From contig NZ_CP133777.1 of the NCBI RefSeq assembly GCF_034347385.1, positions 682,001 to 746,000 of the forward strand: a stretch of 64,000 nt of DNA. The letters are read 5' to 3'. Shown here one piece after another: positions 44,066 to 54,790 of this stretch (within the stretch, counting starts at the first letter, position 1; the number at the start of each line of letters is the position of its first letter). Origin of the DNA: Actimicrobium sp. CCC2.4. Its GTDB lineage: Bacteria; Pseudomonadota; Gammaproteobacteria; Burkholderiales; Burkholderiaceae_D. The position numbers and the translations under genes were made by a program. Under the pieces are notes generated by a model. It saw only the letters and a list, made by a program, of their open reading frames with translations. It made no database searches and had not been told where the DNA came from.

Positions 44066-44736
44066 GCGGTGGTCCTTGCTGGCCAACTGTCGACCAGCTG
44101 TCCTTGTTTCAGATAAATCACCCGGGCGGCAGTGCCCAGAATTTGTTCGTCATGCGACGAGATGACGCAGGTAACACCGGCACCATGGAACGACTTCAGC
44201 GCATCAAGCACCAGATTGGCGCTGTCGCGGTCAAGGTTGGCGGTGGGCTCGTCGGCCAGAATGATCTGCGGCCGGTTGACGATGGCACGGGCAATCGTGA
44301 CGCGTTGCTGTTCGCCGCCCGACAGTGACAGCGGTGCCACCTGTGCCTTGTCGAGCAGACCGACGCGCTCCAGCGCCGCACTGGCGCGTCGTCCGGCATC
44401 GGCGCGCGTGGCACCACAGACCAGCAAGGGCATCATCACGTTGGCCAGTACGGTTCGGTCCTGCAGCAGGCGTTGCTGTTGCAGGATCAAGCCCAGATTA
44501 CGTCGCAAATACGGCAGGCCGGAACGATTGAGCTTGCCGATGTCCTGGCCATGCACGCTGACCGTGCCGCTGCTGGGTCGCTCGATGGCGGCGATCAGTT
44601 TGAGCAGCGTGGACTTGCCTGCGCCGGACGGGCCGGCCAGGAAGACCATCTCGCCATCCGCGATGTCGAGCGTGACGTTGGACAGGGCGACAGCGTCGCC
44701 GGCATAGCGTTTGGAGACCTGATGGAATGCGATCAT
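44062..44736 (-). CDS. ftsE: Cell division ATP-binding protein FtsE
   Basis: A 224-residue ABC ATPase. Walker A is GPSGAGKST (about 35-43), the signature LSGGEQQR and Walker B IILADEPT follow, then the H-loop SSHDE. It forms the FtsEX complex. Placed 18 bases downstream of ftsY in the order ftsY-ftsE-ftsX. Confidence 0.96.
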   Translation of the reverse strand: MIAFHQVSKRYAGDAVALSNVTLDIADGEMVFLAGPSGAGKSTLLKLIAAIERPSSGTVSVHGQDIGKLNRSGLPYLRRNLGLILQQQRLLQDRTVLANVMMPLLVCGATRADAGRRASAALERVGLLDKAQVAPLSLSGGEQQRVTIARAIVNRPQIILADEPTANLDRDSANLVLDALKSFHGAGVTCVISSHDEQILGTAARVIYLKQGQLVDSWPARTTA

Positions 44737-44754
44737 GGGAGCGTAGGGCAGGCC

Positions 44755-45819
44755 TTAGTCGGTGGCTTCGCCCAGCAGGGCGGTGACGAATTCGTCGGCG
44801 TTGAACGGTTGCAAATCTTCGATCTGTTCGCCGACTCCAATAAAATAAACCGGTATCGGCCGGGTCCGGGCAATGGCAGCCAGTACGCCGCCCTTGGCCG
44901 TGCCATCGAGCTTGGTGACGACCAGTCCCGTCAAGCCGAGTGCGTCATCGAAGGCCTTGACTTGCATCAGCGCGTTCTGGCCGGTATTACCATCGATGAC
45001 CAGCAGGATTTCATGCGGTGCGCTTGGCATCGCCTTGGCGATCACGCGCTTGATCTTCTTGAGCTCTTCCATCAGATGCAGCTGCGTCGGCAACCGGCCG
45101 GCGGTATCTATCATCACCACATTGGTCTTCTTTGCCATGGCCGAATGCACCGCATCGAAGGCTACCGCTGCCGGATCGCCGGATTCCTGCGCGATCACCG
45201 CGACATTATTGCGCTCGCCCCAGATCGTCAATTGCTCGCGTGCTGCCGCGCGGAAGGTATCGCCGGCAGCCAGCAACACGGACTGTTGATTGGCTTGCAG
45301 GTGCTTGGCAAGTTTGCCGATGGTGGTGGTTTTACCGGCGCCGTTGACGCCGGTAATCATTATCACCAGCGGCTGGTGGCGGCCCAGTTCCAGCGGTTTT
45401 TGCAGCGGGCTGAGCAAGCCGATCAACAGCTTGCGCAGCGCCGATTTGACTTGCGCAGCTTCGGTCAGTTTCTCGTCCTTGACGCGGCGCTTGAGTTCGG
45501 ACAACAGGAAGTGCGTCGCGTCGACGCCTGCATCGGCCATCAGCAGGGCTGCTTCGAGTTCTTCGTACAGATCGTCGTCGATGCGCGCACCGACGAACAG
45601 TGTGGTCAGGTTGGCCGATGTTTTTGACAAGCCTGATTTCAGGCGGGCCAGCCAGGATCGTTTGACCTCAATTGGTGGTGCCGGCGTTTCTTCCGGCGGG
45701 GGCGGAGCGACGACTTCCGTGACGGGCACCGCTGCCGGGAGTGCAGCATCTGATAACGCTACCGTGACGGCTGCGTGCGCGGGTTCGGTCTTTGGTTTTT
45801 TTTTGAAGAAGCTGAACAT
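44755..45819 (-). CDS. ftsY: Signal recognition particle receptor FtsY
   Basis: A 354-residue SRP GTPase. An N-terminal basic start (MFSFFKKKPK) and a short acidic/proline-rich A domain precede the NG domain. G1 is GVNGAGKTTTIGKLA, then DTFRAAAREQL, DTAGRLPT and TKLDGTAKGG. It docks ribosome-nascent-chain complexes at the membrane. An ATG two codons earlier (45825) is an equal candidate start; the longer frame upstream lacks homology. Confidence 0.96.
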   Translation of the reverse strand: MFSFFKKKPKTEPAHAAVTVALSDAALPAAVPVTEVVAPPPPEETPAPPIEVKRSWLARLKSGLSKTSANLTTLFVGARIDDDLYEELEAALLMADAGVDATHFLLSELKRRVKDEKLTEAAQVKSALRKLLIGLLSPLQKPLELGRHQPLVIMITGVNGAGKTTTIGKLAKHLQANQQSVLLAAGDTFRAAAREQLTIWGERNNVAVIAQESGDPAAVAFDAVHSAMAKKTNVVMIDTAGRLPTQLHLMEELKKIKRVIAKAMPSAPHEILLVIDGNTGQNALMQVKAFDDALGLTGLVVTKLDGTAKGGVLAAIARTRPIPVYFIGVGEQIEDLQPFNADEFVTALLGEATD

Positions 45820-46021
45820 CGGCATGTAGTTGGAGGCTTCGCAGGGCGGCTGCGCACGGAAATCTGGAGCTGCTGGCATTCTAGCAGAGCAAGGCGGTGC
45901 CAATTCCGTGCGGTGGCGGCCGTATCGATGAATTTACGTGCTTAAACTGGCTATACTCCGGTGCGATTCGCGCCCGCTGTGCCAAAACCTGGATGGCGGG
46001 ATAATTATTTACCTTCGATCC

Positions 46022-46684
46022 ATGACCATGCCCAAACAGCCTAGCAAGAAACCTGCTCCCAAACCGCGTCCGGCTCTGGCCCATCAGGTCCGTATTATCG
46101 GTGGCGACTGGAAGCGCACTCCGCTGCCGGTGGTGGAATCGGCCGGATTGCGGCCAACCCCGGACCGGGTACGCGAAACGGTGTTCAACTGGATAACGCA
46201 CCTGATTGATGGGCACTGGTCCGGTATCACCTGTCTCGACCTGTTCGCCGGCACCGGCGCACTCGGGCTGGAAGCCGCCAGCCGTGGTGCGGCACGGGTG
46301 ACGCTGGTGGAAGAAAGCCCGGCCGTGGTGCGCCAGCTCGAGGCCACACGCGATAAATTGAACGCCAGCCAGGTCAGTATCGTGCGCGGTGATGCGCGCG
46401 CCGTAGTGCAAGGTCTGCAGCGACGCCTGACCGGCCCGGCTGATCGCTACAACCTGATTTTCCTGGATCCGCCATTCCATGCCGACTGGCTACCGGCCAT
46501 GTTACCGCTGTGCGCCGCGCTGCTGGACGAACGCGGCTTCATTTATATCGAATCGGAAAAGTCGATTGATGGTGCTGCATTGCCCGAATGGCTGCAGGGC
46601 TGGGAAGTCGTGCGCGCCGATCAGGCAGGGATGGTGTTCTTCCATTTGTTGCAACGCCAGAATTCGCACGCAATTGATGCATAA
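46022..46684 (+). CDS. rsmD: 16S rRNA (guanine(966)-N2)-methyltransferase
   Basis: A 220-residue methyltransferase. [14 protein letters not shown] and [17 protein letters not shown] near the N-terminus, the SAM motif [19 protein letters not shown] and the catalytic IFLDPPF identify RsmD. A basic N-terminal tail of about 20 residues precedes the fold. Divergent from ftsY, the usual arrangement, and followed by coaD. Confidence 0.95.
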   Translation: MTMPKQPSKKPAPKPRPALAHQVRIIGGDWKRTPLPVVESAGLRPTPDRVRETVFNWITHLIDGHWSGITCLDLFAGTGALGLEAASRGAARVTLVEESPAVVRQLEATRDKLNASQVSIVRGDARAVVQGLQRRLTGPADRYNLIFLDPPFHADWLPAMLPLCAALLDERGFIYIESEKSIDGAALPEWLQGWEVVRADQAGMVFFHLLQRQNSHAIDA

Positions 46685-46721
46685 TGCGGTTTCCAAACTA
46701 GTGACACTCCAGGGAGCAACG

Positions 46722-47210
46722 ATGGTCACAGCAATCTATCCGGGTACGTTCGATCCACTCACGCGGGGGCATGAAGACCTGGTACGTCGGGCGTCGGGCT
46801 TGTTCGGCAAGCTCATCGTCGGCGTTGCCGACAGCAAGAACAAGAAGCCGTTCTTCGATCTCGAAGAACGGCTGACGATCGCCAATGAAGTGCTCGGACA
46901 TTATCCGAACGTGGTGGTCGAAAGCTTTTCCGGCCTGCTCAAGGATTTTGTGCGCCGGCATGATGCCCGCGTTATCGTGCGTGGCTTGCGGGCGGTATCG
47001 GACTTCGAATATGAATTCCAGATGGCCGGCATGAACCGCTATCTGCTGCCGGAAGTCGAGACCCTGTTCCTGACACCATCCGACCAGTATCAATTCATCT
47101 CCGGCACTATCGTGCGCGAAATCGCCCTGCTGGGCGGGGATGTCTCGAAGTTTGTCTTTCCTTCGGTCGAAAAATGGCTCAAGGAAAAAATCGCTGCCGG
47201 TCAGGAGTGA
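46722..47210 (+). CDS. coaD: Pantetheine-phosphate adenylyltransferase
   Basis: A 162-residue PPAT making dephospho-CoA. The nucleotidyltransferase motif [16 protein letters not shown] is at residues 6-21, [15 protein letters not shown] is in the middle and the [10 protein letters not shown] motif near residue 128. CAGGGAG precedes the ATG. In a likely operon with rsmD and the ferredoxin gene. Confidence 0.97.
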   Translation: MVTAIYPGTFDPLTRGHEDLVRRASGLFGKLIVGVADSKNKKPFFDLEERLTIANEVLGHYPNVVVESFSGLLKDFVRRHDARVIVRGLRAVSDFEYEFQMAGMNRYLLPEVETLFLTPSDQYQFISGTIVREIALLGGDVSKFVFPSVEKWLKEKIAAGQE

Positions 47211-47480
<270 letters not shown>

Positions 47481-47489
47481 CCACGTCTG

Positions 47490-48584
47490 TTACGACGCCC
47501 CGATCACGCGGTTGCGGCCGCTTTGCTTGGCGCGATACAGTGCTTCGTCGGCCCTGGCAACCAACTGCAGCGCAGTTTTTTCAATCGGATGATCACGATC
47601 GGCGGCACTCAATTGCGCCACGCCTATCGAGACAGTCGCCGTCAGCGCGCTTCCGTCAGAGAGCACGATGGGCTGGCCCGCCATGCTGGCGCGGATGCGC
47701 TCGGCGACTACCAGCGCATGCGACAAACCCGCATCGATCAGCAAGACCACAAATTCTTCGCCGCCAAACCGTCCCAGCGCGTCACTTAGTCGCAATTCCG
47801 CCTTGATTCGTAGTGCTACTTGCTGCAGCACTTCATCGCCGCCCTGGTGGCCCGCACTGTCGTTGATTTTCTTGAAGTGATCGATGTCGATATACATGCA
47901 TGACAAGGGGAATTCCTGACGCCGGGTGCGGCCGATTTCTTCCTGTAACCGGCGCTCCAGATAGCGCCGGTTGTTCACGCCGGTCAGTGAGTCGGTCAGG
48001 CCAATGCGTTTGAGGCGTTCATTGTTGATGACGTTCTCAAGACAGATCGCGATGATGCATCCAAGGTGTTCGATGAAATCGCTCGCCATGCCGCTGGCAA
48101 AGCGACCTTCGTGCAGACTGCCAAGGCTAAGGCAGCCGATCAGGCGTCCCTGACGCAGCAGGGGGACCACCGCGACACTGGCCGGCGTTAATACTTGTTT
48201 CGGGAAAATCACGCCATGCCGCGCCGAACTGAACCGTCCCAATACCGGATGGGTCATTGGTGCCAGCGTCAGGCCGAGTTCGGCTTCACGGTCGATGAAC
48301 AGCAGGTTAGGGAATTCTGCCTGGTCAAGAGCCAGCTCGACCATGATGCGGCGGATATCGTATTCGGTGTCGATCAGGCACAAGGTCACGACATCGAGCT
48401 GGGAAGATTCCGAGAGAGTGTCGAAGATGCTTTCGATCAGTTCGCGCAAGCTGTTAGCCGCGATGAATTTCAAGTCGAAGGCCTGGTGGCGACGCATGAT
48501 TTTCTGGTTGCGCTGCGCTTGCTCGAGCAGCAATACAAGCCTGTCACGCAATTGGATATTTTCAGTGACCAGCTTGTTCGTCAT
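47490..48584 (-). CDS. Diguanylate cyclase with N-terminal DUF484/GAF-like domain
   Basis: A 364-residue soluble protein. Residues 1-30 form a coiled coil (LVTENIQLRDRLVLLLEQAQRN), about 40-180 a GAF-like DUF484 sensor, and 195-360 a GGDEF domain. The active site is GRFGGEEFVVL and an intact inhibitory I-site RLSD lies five residues before it, so it should make cyclic di-GMP and be product-inhibited. Convergent with the ferredoxin gene and divergent from the HDOD gene. Confidence 0.92.
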   Translation of the reverse strand: MTNKLVTENIQLRDRLVLLLEQAQRNQKIMRRHQAFDLKFIAANSLRELIESIFDTLSESSQLDVVTLCLIDTEYDIRRIMVELALDQAEFPNLLFIDREAELGLTLAPMTHPVLGRFSSARHGVIFPKQVLTPASVAVVPLLRQGRLIGCLSLGSLHEGRFASGMASDFIEHLGCIIAICLENVINNERLKRIGLTDSLTGVNNRRYLERRLQEEIGRTRRQEFPLSCMYIDIDHFKKINDSAGHQGGDEVLQQVALRIKAELRLSDALGRFGGEEFVVLLIDAGLSHALVVAERIRASMAGQPIVLSDGSALTATVSIGVAQLSAADRDHPIEKTALQLVARADEALYRAKQSGRNRVIGAS

Positions 48585-48901
48585 TCGGGTAATTTCCGAT
48601 CAGGCAAAAGAGGCAGTTCAACTAGCAATGCCATTATGTTATCAGGCAACCATCAGCATATTGCCTGAAACCATTGGCTATGGATAACAGTAACTTGTTC
48701 AATGCCGTGAGAGCGACGCTGCGCTCCGATGCTGCAACCCGCGAAATGCCCCCACTGAACGAGCGTCCCGACCTGCCCGCGCAGTAGGCGGCAGCAGGAC
48801 ATTCGACACGTCGAGGCCAGACATGCAGGTATCATCAGAGGGATTTTTTTCCCTGCGTCCGGACGCCTCGCTGCTCTGGCTGCGTCAATAGAAAGATTTC
48901 T
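48585..48901. other. 317-base intergenic region between GGDEF and HDOD genes
   Basis: This divergent gap should hold two promoters, but no strong -35/-10 pair was found. A short open frame of 35 codons (48680-48787, MDNSNLFNAVRATL at its start) has no ribosome binding site and no recognisable homology. AGGGA-T7-TCCCT at about 48838-48854 could fold into a weak hairpin. I see nothing else. Confidence 0.5.
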
Positions 48902-49939
48902 ATGCTCGCATGGCTACGCAGTTTGTTGAGTGCCCGAAAGTTGCCAGTCTCCGTGACAAGCGAGACTGACGATGATGGTGCTGTGTGCATTGTCGACACT
49001 CCTGTTCGTGATGACGATACACACCGGATTTCATGGATGCAGCGCAACGAAGTCTCGGCGGATTTCACCCGTTTGCTGTTCGTTACCCGCGACGACAGCG
49101 CGATTTTTGTCACGCCGGCCGAAGTAGCCGTTCTTGCAGAGCTCGGTCGCCTTCTTGCCTCGGCACATGCCGGCAGCAGCCTCGTGCGTCGTTTGCCGGG
49201 GGTCCTTCCACAGTTGCTACAAAGCCTGCGCTCTGACAGTTTCTCGGGGGCGGCGCTGGCACGGATGATTTCTCATGATGTTGTGTTGGTGGCGGAGGTG
49301 TTGCGGCTGGCGAGCACAGCAACCCATGGTGCCAGCACAATGACCAGCATTGAGCATGCGGTGCTGGTGCTGGGTCAGAACGGCTTGCGGCAACTCATTA
49401 GCGGTGTCGCGTTCAAGCCCATCATCGACCTCAAATCCGGACATTACACGCGGCGCATTGCGCCTCGTCTCTGGCAGCAGTCGGAGCAATGTGCATTGGC
49501 TTGCCGCCTGCTTGCTGAGCATGAAGACGTGGTGCCGTTCGAGGCGTTTCTTGCCGGCCTGATCCAGTATGTCGGGTTGATCGCTTCATTGCGGGTGCTG
49601 GAACAAGTTGCCGAAGGCGACGCCACGCTCGGTTCGGCCAGCTTTTGCAATGCCTTGATCGCGCATGCACGCGTCCTGTCGTGCAGCATCGCGACGGAAT
49701 GGCAATTCCCGCCGGCGATCATCGTTGCCATCGAAGAGCAGGGCAGCAAGCACGACTTAATGCGCATGTCGCCGCTGGGACGGGTCCTGTCGAGCGCTGA
49801 TTACCTGAGCAAGGTGTGTGTGTTGGGGCATCATCAACGGCTGCGTCCGGACGCCATCAGTGACTTGTCAGAAATCGCTCTGGGCTGCCTGCAGCAGCTC
49901 CGTGCTGCCGACCAACCGCCGGAAGCATACTGCGAATAA
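48902..49939 (+). CDS. HDOD domain-containing protein
   Basis: A 345-residue protein. After a short variable N-terminal part, residues ~95-300 carry the HDOD fold (a catalytically degenerate HD domain): LPGVLPQLLQSL, ALARMISHDVVLVAEVLRLAS and SIEHAVLVLGQNGLRQLI. HDOD proteins take part in signalling, often with cyclic di-GMP or chemotaxis systems. A diguanylate cyclase lies next to it, divergently transcribed. Closed by a terminator. Confidence 0.88.
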   Translation: MLAWLRSLLSARKLPVSVTSETDDDGAVCIVDTPVRDDDTHRISWMQRNEVSADFTRLLFVTRDDSAIFVTPAEVAVLAELGRLLASAHAGSSLVRRLPGVLPQLLQSLRSDSFSGAALARMISHDVVLVAEVLRLASTATHGASTMTSIEHAVLVLGQNGLRQLISGVAFKPIIDLKSGHYTRRIAPRLWQQSEQCALACRLLAEHEDVVPFEAFLAGLIQYVGLIASLRVLEQVAEGDATLGSASFCNALIAHARVLSCSIATEWQFPPAIIVAIEEQGSKHDLMRMSPLGRVLSSADYLSKVCVLGHHQRLRPDAISDLSEIALGCLQQLRAADQPPEAYCE

Positions 49940-49944
49940 AAAAA

Positions 49945-49971
49945 ATCCCGCACGGTCGCGGGATTTTTTTT
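49945..49971. terminator. Bidirectional terminator between HDOD gene and ychF
   Basis: ATCCCGC (49945-49951) and GCGGGAT (49958-49964) form the stem, with a six-base loop, an A-run before it and eight Ts from 49964. Serves two convergent genes. Confidence 0.93.
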
Positions 49972-49989
49972 GGCCGGACAGCCTGCTAT

Positions 49990-51081
49990 CTACACATTGA
50001 ACAGGAAGTTCAGTACGTCGCCATCCTTGACCACGTACTCCTTGCCTTCCGCGCGCATCTTGCCGGCATCCTTCGCGCCGGCTTCGCCCTTGAACGCGAT
50101 GAAGTCGTCGTAGGCAATCGTCTGCGCGCGAATGAAGCCGCGCTCGAAATCGGTATGAATCACGCCGGCAGCCTGGGGGGCGGTGTCGCCGACATGGATA
50201 GTCCAGGCGCGGACTTCCTTGACGCCGGCAGTGAAGTAGGTCTGCAAGCCGAGCAAGGTGTAGGCAGAACGGATCAGACGATCCAGGCCGGGTTCGGTCA
50301 TGCCCATGTCGGCCAGGAATTCGGCTTTGTCGGCGTCTTCGAGGTCAGAGATTTCGGATTCGATGGCCGCGCAAATCGCCACGACCGGCGCGTTCTGTTT
50401 CTTTGCGTATTCGGTCAACTGGTCCAGTAGCGGATTGTTCGTGAAGCCGGTGTCGGACACATTGCCAACATACATCGCCGGTTTGGCGGTGATCAGGCAC
50501 AGTGGCTTGATCAGGGCCATTTCTTCGGCATCCAGACCCATCGCCCGCACGGGCAGCGCCAGGTCGAGTTGCGGCATGATGCGCTCGAGAATGACGACCA
50601 GCTTGGCTGCGTCCTTGTCGCCGGAGCGGGCTTTCTTGCTTTCGCGATGGATGGCTTTCTCGACGGCGGCCATGTCGGCCAGCGCCAGTTCGGTCTGGAT
50701 GACTTCGATGTCGTCAAGCGGGTTGATGCGACCGGCGACGTGGATCACGTTGTCATCTTCGAAGCAGCGCACAACATTGACGATCGCGTCGGTTTCGCGG
50801 ATGTGCGCGAGGAACTGGTTGCCCAAGCCTTCGCCTTTGGAGGCACCGGCGACCAGGCCGGCGATATCGACAAATTCGACCGTCGTTGGCACCGCGCGCT
50901 GCGGCTTGACGATCTCGGACAGGGCAACCATACGGGGGTCAGGCACTTCGACCATGCCGACATTGGGTTCGATCGTACAGAACGGATAATTCTCAGCCGG
51001 GATGCCGGCCTTAGTCAGCGCATTGAAGAGGGTGGATTTGCCGACGTTCGGGAGGCCGACGATGCCGCATTTGAGACTCAT
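49990..51081 (-). CDS. ychF: Redox-regulated ATPase YchF (Obg family)
   Basis: A 363-residue P-loop protein. G1 is [18 protein letters not shown] (about residues 6-23), followed by FCTIEPNVG and VDIAGLV(A)GAS; the C-terminal TGS-like domain ends with [16 protein letters not shown]. YchF/OLA1 binds ribosomes and prefers ATP. Downstream of pth, as in many bacteria. Confidence 0.97.
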   Translation of the reverse strand: MSLKCGIVGLPNVGKSTLFNALTKAGIPAENYPFCTIEPNVGMVEVPDPRMVALSEIVKPQRAVPTTVEFVDIAGLVAGASKGEGLGNQFLAHIRETDAIVNVVRCFEDDNVIHVAGRINPLDDIEVIQTELALADMAAVEKAIHRESKKARSGDKDAAKLVVILERIMPQLDLALPVRAMGLDAEEMALIKPLCLITAKPAMYVGNVSDTGFTNNPLLDQLTEYAKKQNAPVVAICAAIESEISDLEDADKAEFLADMGMTEPGLDRLIRSAYTLLGLQTYFTAGVKEVRAWTIHVGDTAPQAAGVIHTDFERGFIRAQTIAYDDFIAFKGEAGAKDAGKMRAEGKEYVVKDGDVLNFLFNV

Positions 51082-51207
51082 GATGTGTGCTTTGCTGGAA
51101 AGAAAATTTAAGACGCTATTTTACCGTAGCGGCGGGCTTGGACTGCGCAAATGCGCGGGTGCTGCCGGATCAGCATGCATTGCCGGCAAAAATCGGCAGG
51201 GTCCGGA

Positions 51208-51798
51208 TTAGCCCTTGGCCGTATGCAGCCGCATTGTTGCAGCATCAAACTTGCCGTCGCAGAGCATCGGGATAATGTCGATGCTCTGCGCGATGGCTTC
51301 ATCGAGCAGGGGTTGTTCTTCCTTGCGCGGACGATGCAGCACGTAGTCGGCAACCGGCTGTTGTGACCCTTGCGTGCGCGGGTGGCCGATGCCGAGGCGC
51401 AAACGCCAGTAATCCTGCGAGCCGAGTGCCGCCGTGATGTCCTTGAGGCCGTTATGGCCGCCGGACGAGCCGCCTTTTTTCAGACGTGCGGCACCAGGCA
51501 GCAAGTCGAGTTCGTCATGCACGACCAAAACTTCGTCGACGGCAATCTTGTAAAACCTGGCCAGCGCACCGACTGACTGGCCGGAGCGATTCATGAAGGT
51601 TTGCGGTTCGAGCAACCAGACTTCGTGGTGCGCGATGCCGGCTTTTGCAGCAAGCGCATTGAAACGGGTCTCGCGCACCAGCTTGCACCGGGCGATACCG
51701 TTGGCGAGGTTGTCGACCAGCCAGAAGCCGGCGTTGTGACGGGTTTGTTCGTATTCCGGTCCGGGGTTGCCGAGACCGACGATCAGTCGTATGGCCAT
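51208..51798 (-). CDS. pth: Peptidyl-tRNA hydrolase
   Basis: A 196-residue enzyme that frees tRNA from stalled peptidyl-tRNA. [21 protein letters not shown] at the N-terminus contains the catalytic histidine, [10 protein letters not shown] and the VVHDELDL motif with the conserved aspartate follow, then [10 protein letters not shown]. Downstream of rplY after a terminator. Confidence 0.97.
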   Translation of the reverse strand: MAIRLIVGLGNPGPEYEQTRHNAGFWLVDNLANGIARCKLVRETRFNALAAKAGIAHHEVWLLEPQTFMNRSGQSVGALARFYKIAVDEVLVVHDELDLLPGAARLKKGGSSGGHNGLKDITAALGSQDYWRLRLGIGHPRTQGSQQPVADYVLHRPRKEEQPLLDEAIAQSIDIIPMLCDGKFDAATMRLHTAKG

Positions 51799-51845
51799 GA
51801 TGGAATTGACTATTCAAAAAGCGATTATCGCGGATTCCGCATGAA

Positions 51846-51873
51846 AAAAGCCCGTCGCGAAGGACGGGCTTTT
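51846..51873 (-). terminator. Terminator after rplY
   Basis: AAAAGCCCGTC and GACGGGCTTTT form an 11-bp stem around a six-base loop (51857-51862), with an A-run on the left that reads as a T-run on the minus strand. It lies between rplY and pth. Confidence 0.88.
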
Positions 51874-51908
51874 CGGTGGTCCGGCTAAAACGCCGGTCCG
51901 GATGACAA

Positions 51909-52547
51909 TTACTTCTTGTCGGCAGGTGCGTTAGCAGTAGCTTGCGCGGCTGCAGCAGCGGCATCAGCAGCTTCTTCAACACGACCGGCAGGAATCGAGG
52001 CAGCAGCAATCGTCGGATTGTCGTCGCCACCGTGAATGACGGCGGTGACGCCTGCAGGCAATTGCAGGTCGGCCAGGTGGATCGAAGAACCGATTTCCAG
52101 CGCGCCGAGGTCGACGGTCAGGAATTCCGGCAGGTCAGCTGGCAAACAGGTGACTTCCAGCTCGCTGACGACGTGGCTGATGATGCCGGACGACAGCTTG
52201 ACTGCTGGCGATGCATCGCCGTTGATGAAGTGCAGTGGCACCTTGACGTGGATTTTTTGCGAAGCATCGACGCGCTGGAAGTCAGCATGCAAGACGAGTT
52301 GCTTGTAGGCGTGGACCTGGAAATCACGCAGCAGGACTTTTTCAACTTTGCCGTCGATTTCGAGGTCGAGAATCGACGAGTGGAAGGTCTCTTTCTTCAG
52401 CGCGTGGTAGAGCGCGTTGTGGTCGAGGCTGATGTTCACGGGAACGCCGCTACCACCGTAGACGATACCTGGGGTCTGGCCTGCAATACGCTGGCGGCGG
52501 CTCGCTCCGGTCCCCAGTGCTGTGCGTGCGAATGCGATAACTTTCAT
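51909..52547 (-). CDS. rplY: 50S ribosomal protein L25/general stress protein Ctc
   Basis: A 212-residue long-form L25 (TL5/CTC type): the 5S rRNA-binding domain (residues 1-90, with [20 protein letters not shown]) and a β-rich C-terminal domain, ending in an alanine-rich tail. GGAG precedes the ATG at 52547. Order prs-rplY-pth is conserved in betaproteobacteria. Confidence 0.95.
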   Translation of the reverse strand: MKVIAFARTALGTGASRRQRIAGQTPGIVYGGSGVPVNISLDHNALYHALKKETFHSSILDLEIDGKVEKVLLRDFQVHAYKQLVLHADFQRVDASQKIHVKVPLHFINGDASPAVKLSSGIISHVVSELEVTCLPADLPEFLTVDLGALEIGSSIHLADLQLPAGVTAVIHGGDDNPTIAAASIPAGRVEEAADAAAAAAQATANAPADKK

Positions 52548-52712
52548 GTGTTGCTCCAAATGTTGCAAGGCATTGCCTTGCGATAAAAATCCCCCGCGAC
52601 CAGGGGATCCGAAAACGGATGCGGCTGGCGCATCCGGGGTTTGATGACGCCGCGTACTGCTGCGGACATCACCGGCCTTCGCATTGCTGCAAAGGGTTCA
52701 GCGTTCTTAAAC

Positions 52713-53663
52713 TTATTCGGCAAACAGCGACATCACCGAGTCACCGGTACTGATGCGGCGGAAGGTCTCTGCCAGCAAGGCGGCGCAGCTGAGCTGGCGG
52801 ATCTTGCTGCAGGCCCGTGCTGCCTCTGACAGCGGAATGGTATCGACCACGACCAGTTCGTCGAGCGTCGATGCATTGATGCGCTCGATGGCGGGGCCGG
52901 ACAGGACCGGATGCGTACAGTAGGCGATGACTTTCTTGGCGCCGCGATCTTTCAGGACTTCGGCGGCCTTCACTAGCGTGCCGGCGGTATCGACCATGTC
53001 ATCCATGATCACGCAGTTGCGGCCTTCGACTTCACCGATGATGTTCATTACTTCGGAGACGTTGGCCTTCGGACGGCGCTTGTCGATGATGGCCAGGTCG
53101 CAGTTGAGACGCTTGGCCAGTGCCCGGGCGCGCACCACGCCACCAACGTCCGGCGAGACCACCAGCAGGTCATCGTAGTTTTTGGCAACCAGGTCGCTGA
53201 GCAGGATGGGTGATGCGTAAATATTGTCGACAGGGATATCGAAGAAGCCCTGAATCTGATCGGCATGCAAGTCCATGATCAGCACGCGTTCGACGCCGAC
53301 TTCCTGCAGCATGTTGGCCACGACTTTTGCCGAGATCGCCACGCGCGCCGAGCGCGGACGGCGGTCCTGACGGGCATAACCAAAATACGGGATGGCAGCG
53401 GTGATGCGACCGGCGGAGGCGCGCTTGAGCGCATCGACCATCAGCATCAATTCCATCAGGCTGTCGTTGGTGGGCGCGCAGGTCGATTGCAGGACGAAGA
53501 CATCCTTGCCGCGCACATTTTCATTGATTTCGACGACAATTTCGCCATCGGAAAACTTGGAGACAACCGCTTTGCCCAATTCGATACCGAGGTGTTTCAC
53601 AACGCCAAGCGCTAGATCCGGATTTGCGTTGCCGGTAAAAACCATCAGGTTATCGAGTGCCAT
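52713..53663 (-). CDS. prs: Ribose-phosphate pyrophosphokinase
   Basis: A 316-residue PRPP synthetase. The flexible ATP-binding region is seen in [20 protein letters not shown], the metal/PRPP loop in [16 protein letters not shown], and [16 protein letters not shown] lies between. It supplies PRPP for nucleotides, histidine and tryptophan. Preceded by the tRNA-Gln gene. Confidence 0.98.
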   Translation of the reverse strand: MALDNLMVFTGNANPDLALGVVKHLGIELGKAVVSKFSDGEIVVEINENVRGKDVFVLQSTCAPTNDSLMELMLMVDALKRASAGRITAAIPYFGYARQDRRPRSARVAISAKVVANMLQEVGVERVLIMDLHADQIQGFFDIPVDNIYASPILLSDLVAKNYDDLLVVSPDVGGVVRARALAKRLNCDLAIIDKRRPKANVSEVMNIIGEVEGRNCVIMDDMVDTAGTLVKAAEVLKDRGAKKVIAYCTHPVLSGPAIERINASTLDELVVVDTIPLSEAARACSKIRQLSCAALLAETFRRISTGDSVMSLFAE

Positions 53664-53778
53664 TGTGGGGTGTCCTGGAGAGCGGTCGTTAAAATTAAAA
53701 AACCGCCCTGGCCCGACGTTTCAGTCATGCGTTGGCGGCTTGCATTTTTGCTTGGTAATGCTTACTCGACTAAATCAA

Positions 53779-53855
53779 TGGCAGGGGAAGAAGGATTCGA
53801 ACCTTCGAATGCTGGAATCAAAATCCAGTGCCTTAACCGGCTTGGCGATTCCCCT
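53779..53855 (-). tRNA. tRNA-Gln (anticodon UUG)
   Basis: On the minus strand a complete 77-base cloverleaf including the encoded CCA. The acceptor stem AGGGGAA pairs with TTCCCCT, the anticodon stem-loop is CTGGA-TTTTGAT-TCCAG with anticodon TTG, and the T-arm is GAAGG-TTCGAAT-CCTTC. Discriminator base G fits tRNA-Gln. It lies between ispE and prs, as in other betaproteobacteria. Confidence 0.96.
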
Positions 53856-53932
53856 ACGCAACTTTGCTAATGCCGCTGCATTGTCGCGGCGAACCGCGTT
53901 TGATGCAACGTCAAAAAAATCTTTTGTCCTGA

Positions 53933-54790
53933 TTACTGCAATTGCGCTAGCGGATGCTGGTTTAGCGATTTGGCTATCCATGCTGACCAGCGTTTCGGCA
54001 GTTTTTCAAGTACCGCTGTCGCTTCGGCTTTCGTCGTGAAAGCACGAAATACACAGGCACCTGAACCGGTCATTCTCGCTACTTCCGATCCGCCCAGCCA
54101 TTTAATGGCCTCGGCAACCGGCGGGAATAATGCCGTCGCCACTGCTTGAAGATCATTTCGTCCGAAGCCAATCAGAGCTCCGGAAAAGTCCAGCATTCTG
54201 ACGGGTTTAGAATTTCTTGTCAATTCCGAAGACGCAAATATTACCGGCGTCGGTATGGAGACCCCGGGTTCGAGGACCAGGAACCAGCATTCGGGAGTAT
54301 CCAGAGTGATCAGCTGTTCGCCGATGCCTTCGGCAAACGCGTTGCTGCCAAACAGAAAAAATGGCACATCGGCACCTAGCTGCAGGCCGAGTTGCTGCAT
54401 TGCTGTCCGTGTCATGCCGGTTTGCCACAGATGGTTCAGCGCCATCATTGTGGTGGCTGCATCGGAGGACCCGCCACCCAGTCCGCCGCCCATCGGCAGC
54501 CGCTTTTCGATGGCGATATCGGCACCATAGCGGCTGCCGGTGGCCTGTTGCAGCAGGCGTGCTGCGCGCACGATCAGGTCGCTGTCGTGTGGAATGCCCA
54601 CCATTTCTGTCGTACGCCTGATTACGCCATCATCGCGCACGTCAAAGTGCAGCAAATCACTCCGATCGATCAACTGAAAAGCACTTTGTAGCAGGTGATA
54701 GCCATCGGCGCGACGGCCCGTTACATGCAGGAATAGATTGAGCTTGGCGGGGGCAGGGCAATCGCGCAGTGTGCGTAGCTTGAGCAGCAT
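53933..54790 (-). CDS. ispE: 4-diphosphocytidyl-2-C-methyl-D-erythritol kinase
   Basis: A 285-residue GHMP kinase of the MEP isoprenoid pathway. [22 protein letters not shown] is the N-terminal signature, the ATP loop is [16 protein letters not shown] (about residues 98-113), and [13 protein letters not shown] the third GHMP motif. The ATG overlaps the lolB stop (TGATG). Confidence 0.97.
   Translation of the reverse strand: MLLKLRTLRDCPAPAKLNLFLHVTGRRADGYHLLQSAFQLIDRSDLLHFDVRDDGVIRRTTEMVGIPHDSDLIVRAARLLQQATGSRYGADIAIEKRLPMGGGLGGGSSDAATTMMALNHLWQTGMTRTAMQQLGLQLGADVPFFLFGSNAFAEGIGEQLITLDTPECWFLVLEPGVSIPTPVIFASSELTRNSKPVRMLDFSGALIGFGRNDLQAVATALFPPVAEAIKWLGGSEVARMTGSGACVFRAFTTKAEATAVLEKLPKRWSAWIAKSLNQHPLAQLQ

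Noticed and set aside
44473-45627. Open frame of 384 codons on the plus strand opposite ftsE and ftsY
   Set aside because: Both minus-strand genes have complete Walker and GTPase motifs; the plus-strand product shows no domain.
48680-48787. Small open frame of 35 codons in the GGDEF-HDOD gap
   Set aside because: No ribosome binding site, no hydrophobic or known pattern, and its end is arbitrary. Without conservation data it cannot be called a gene.
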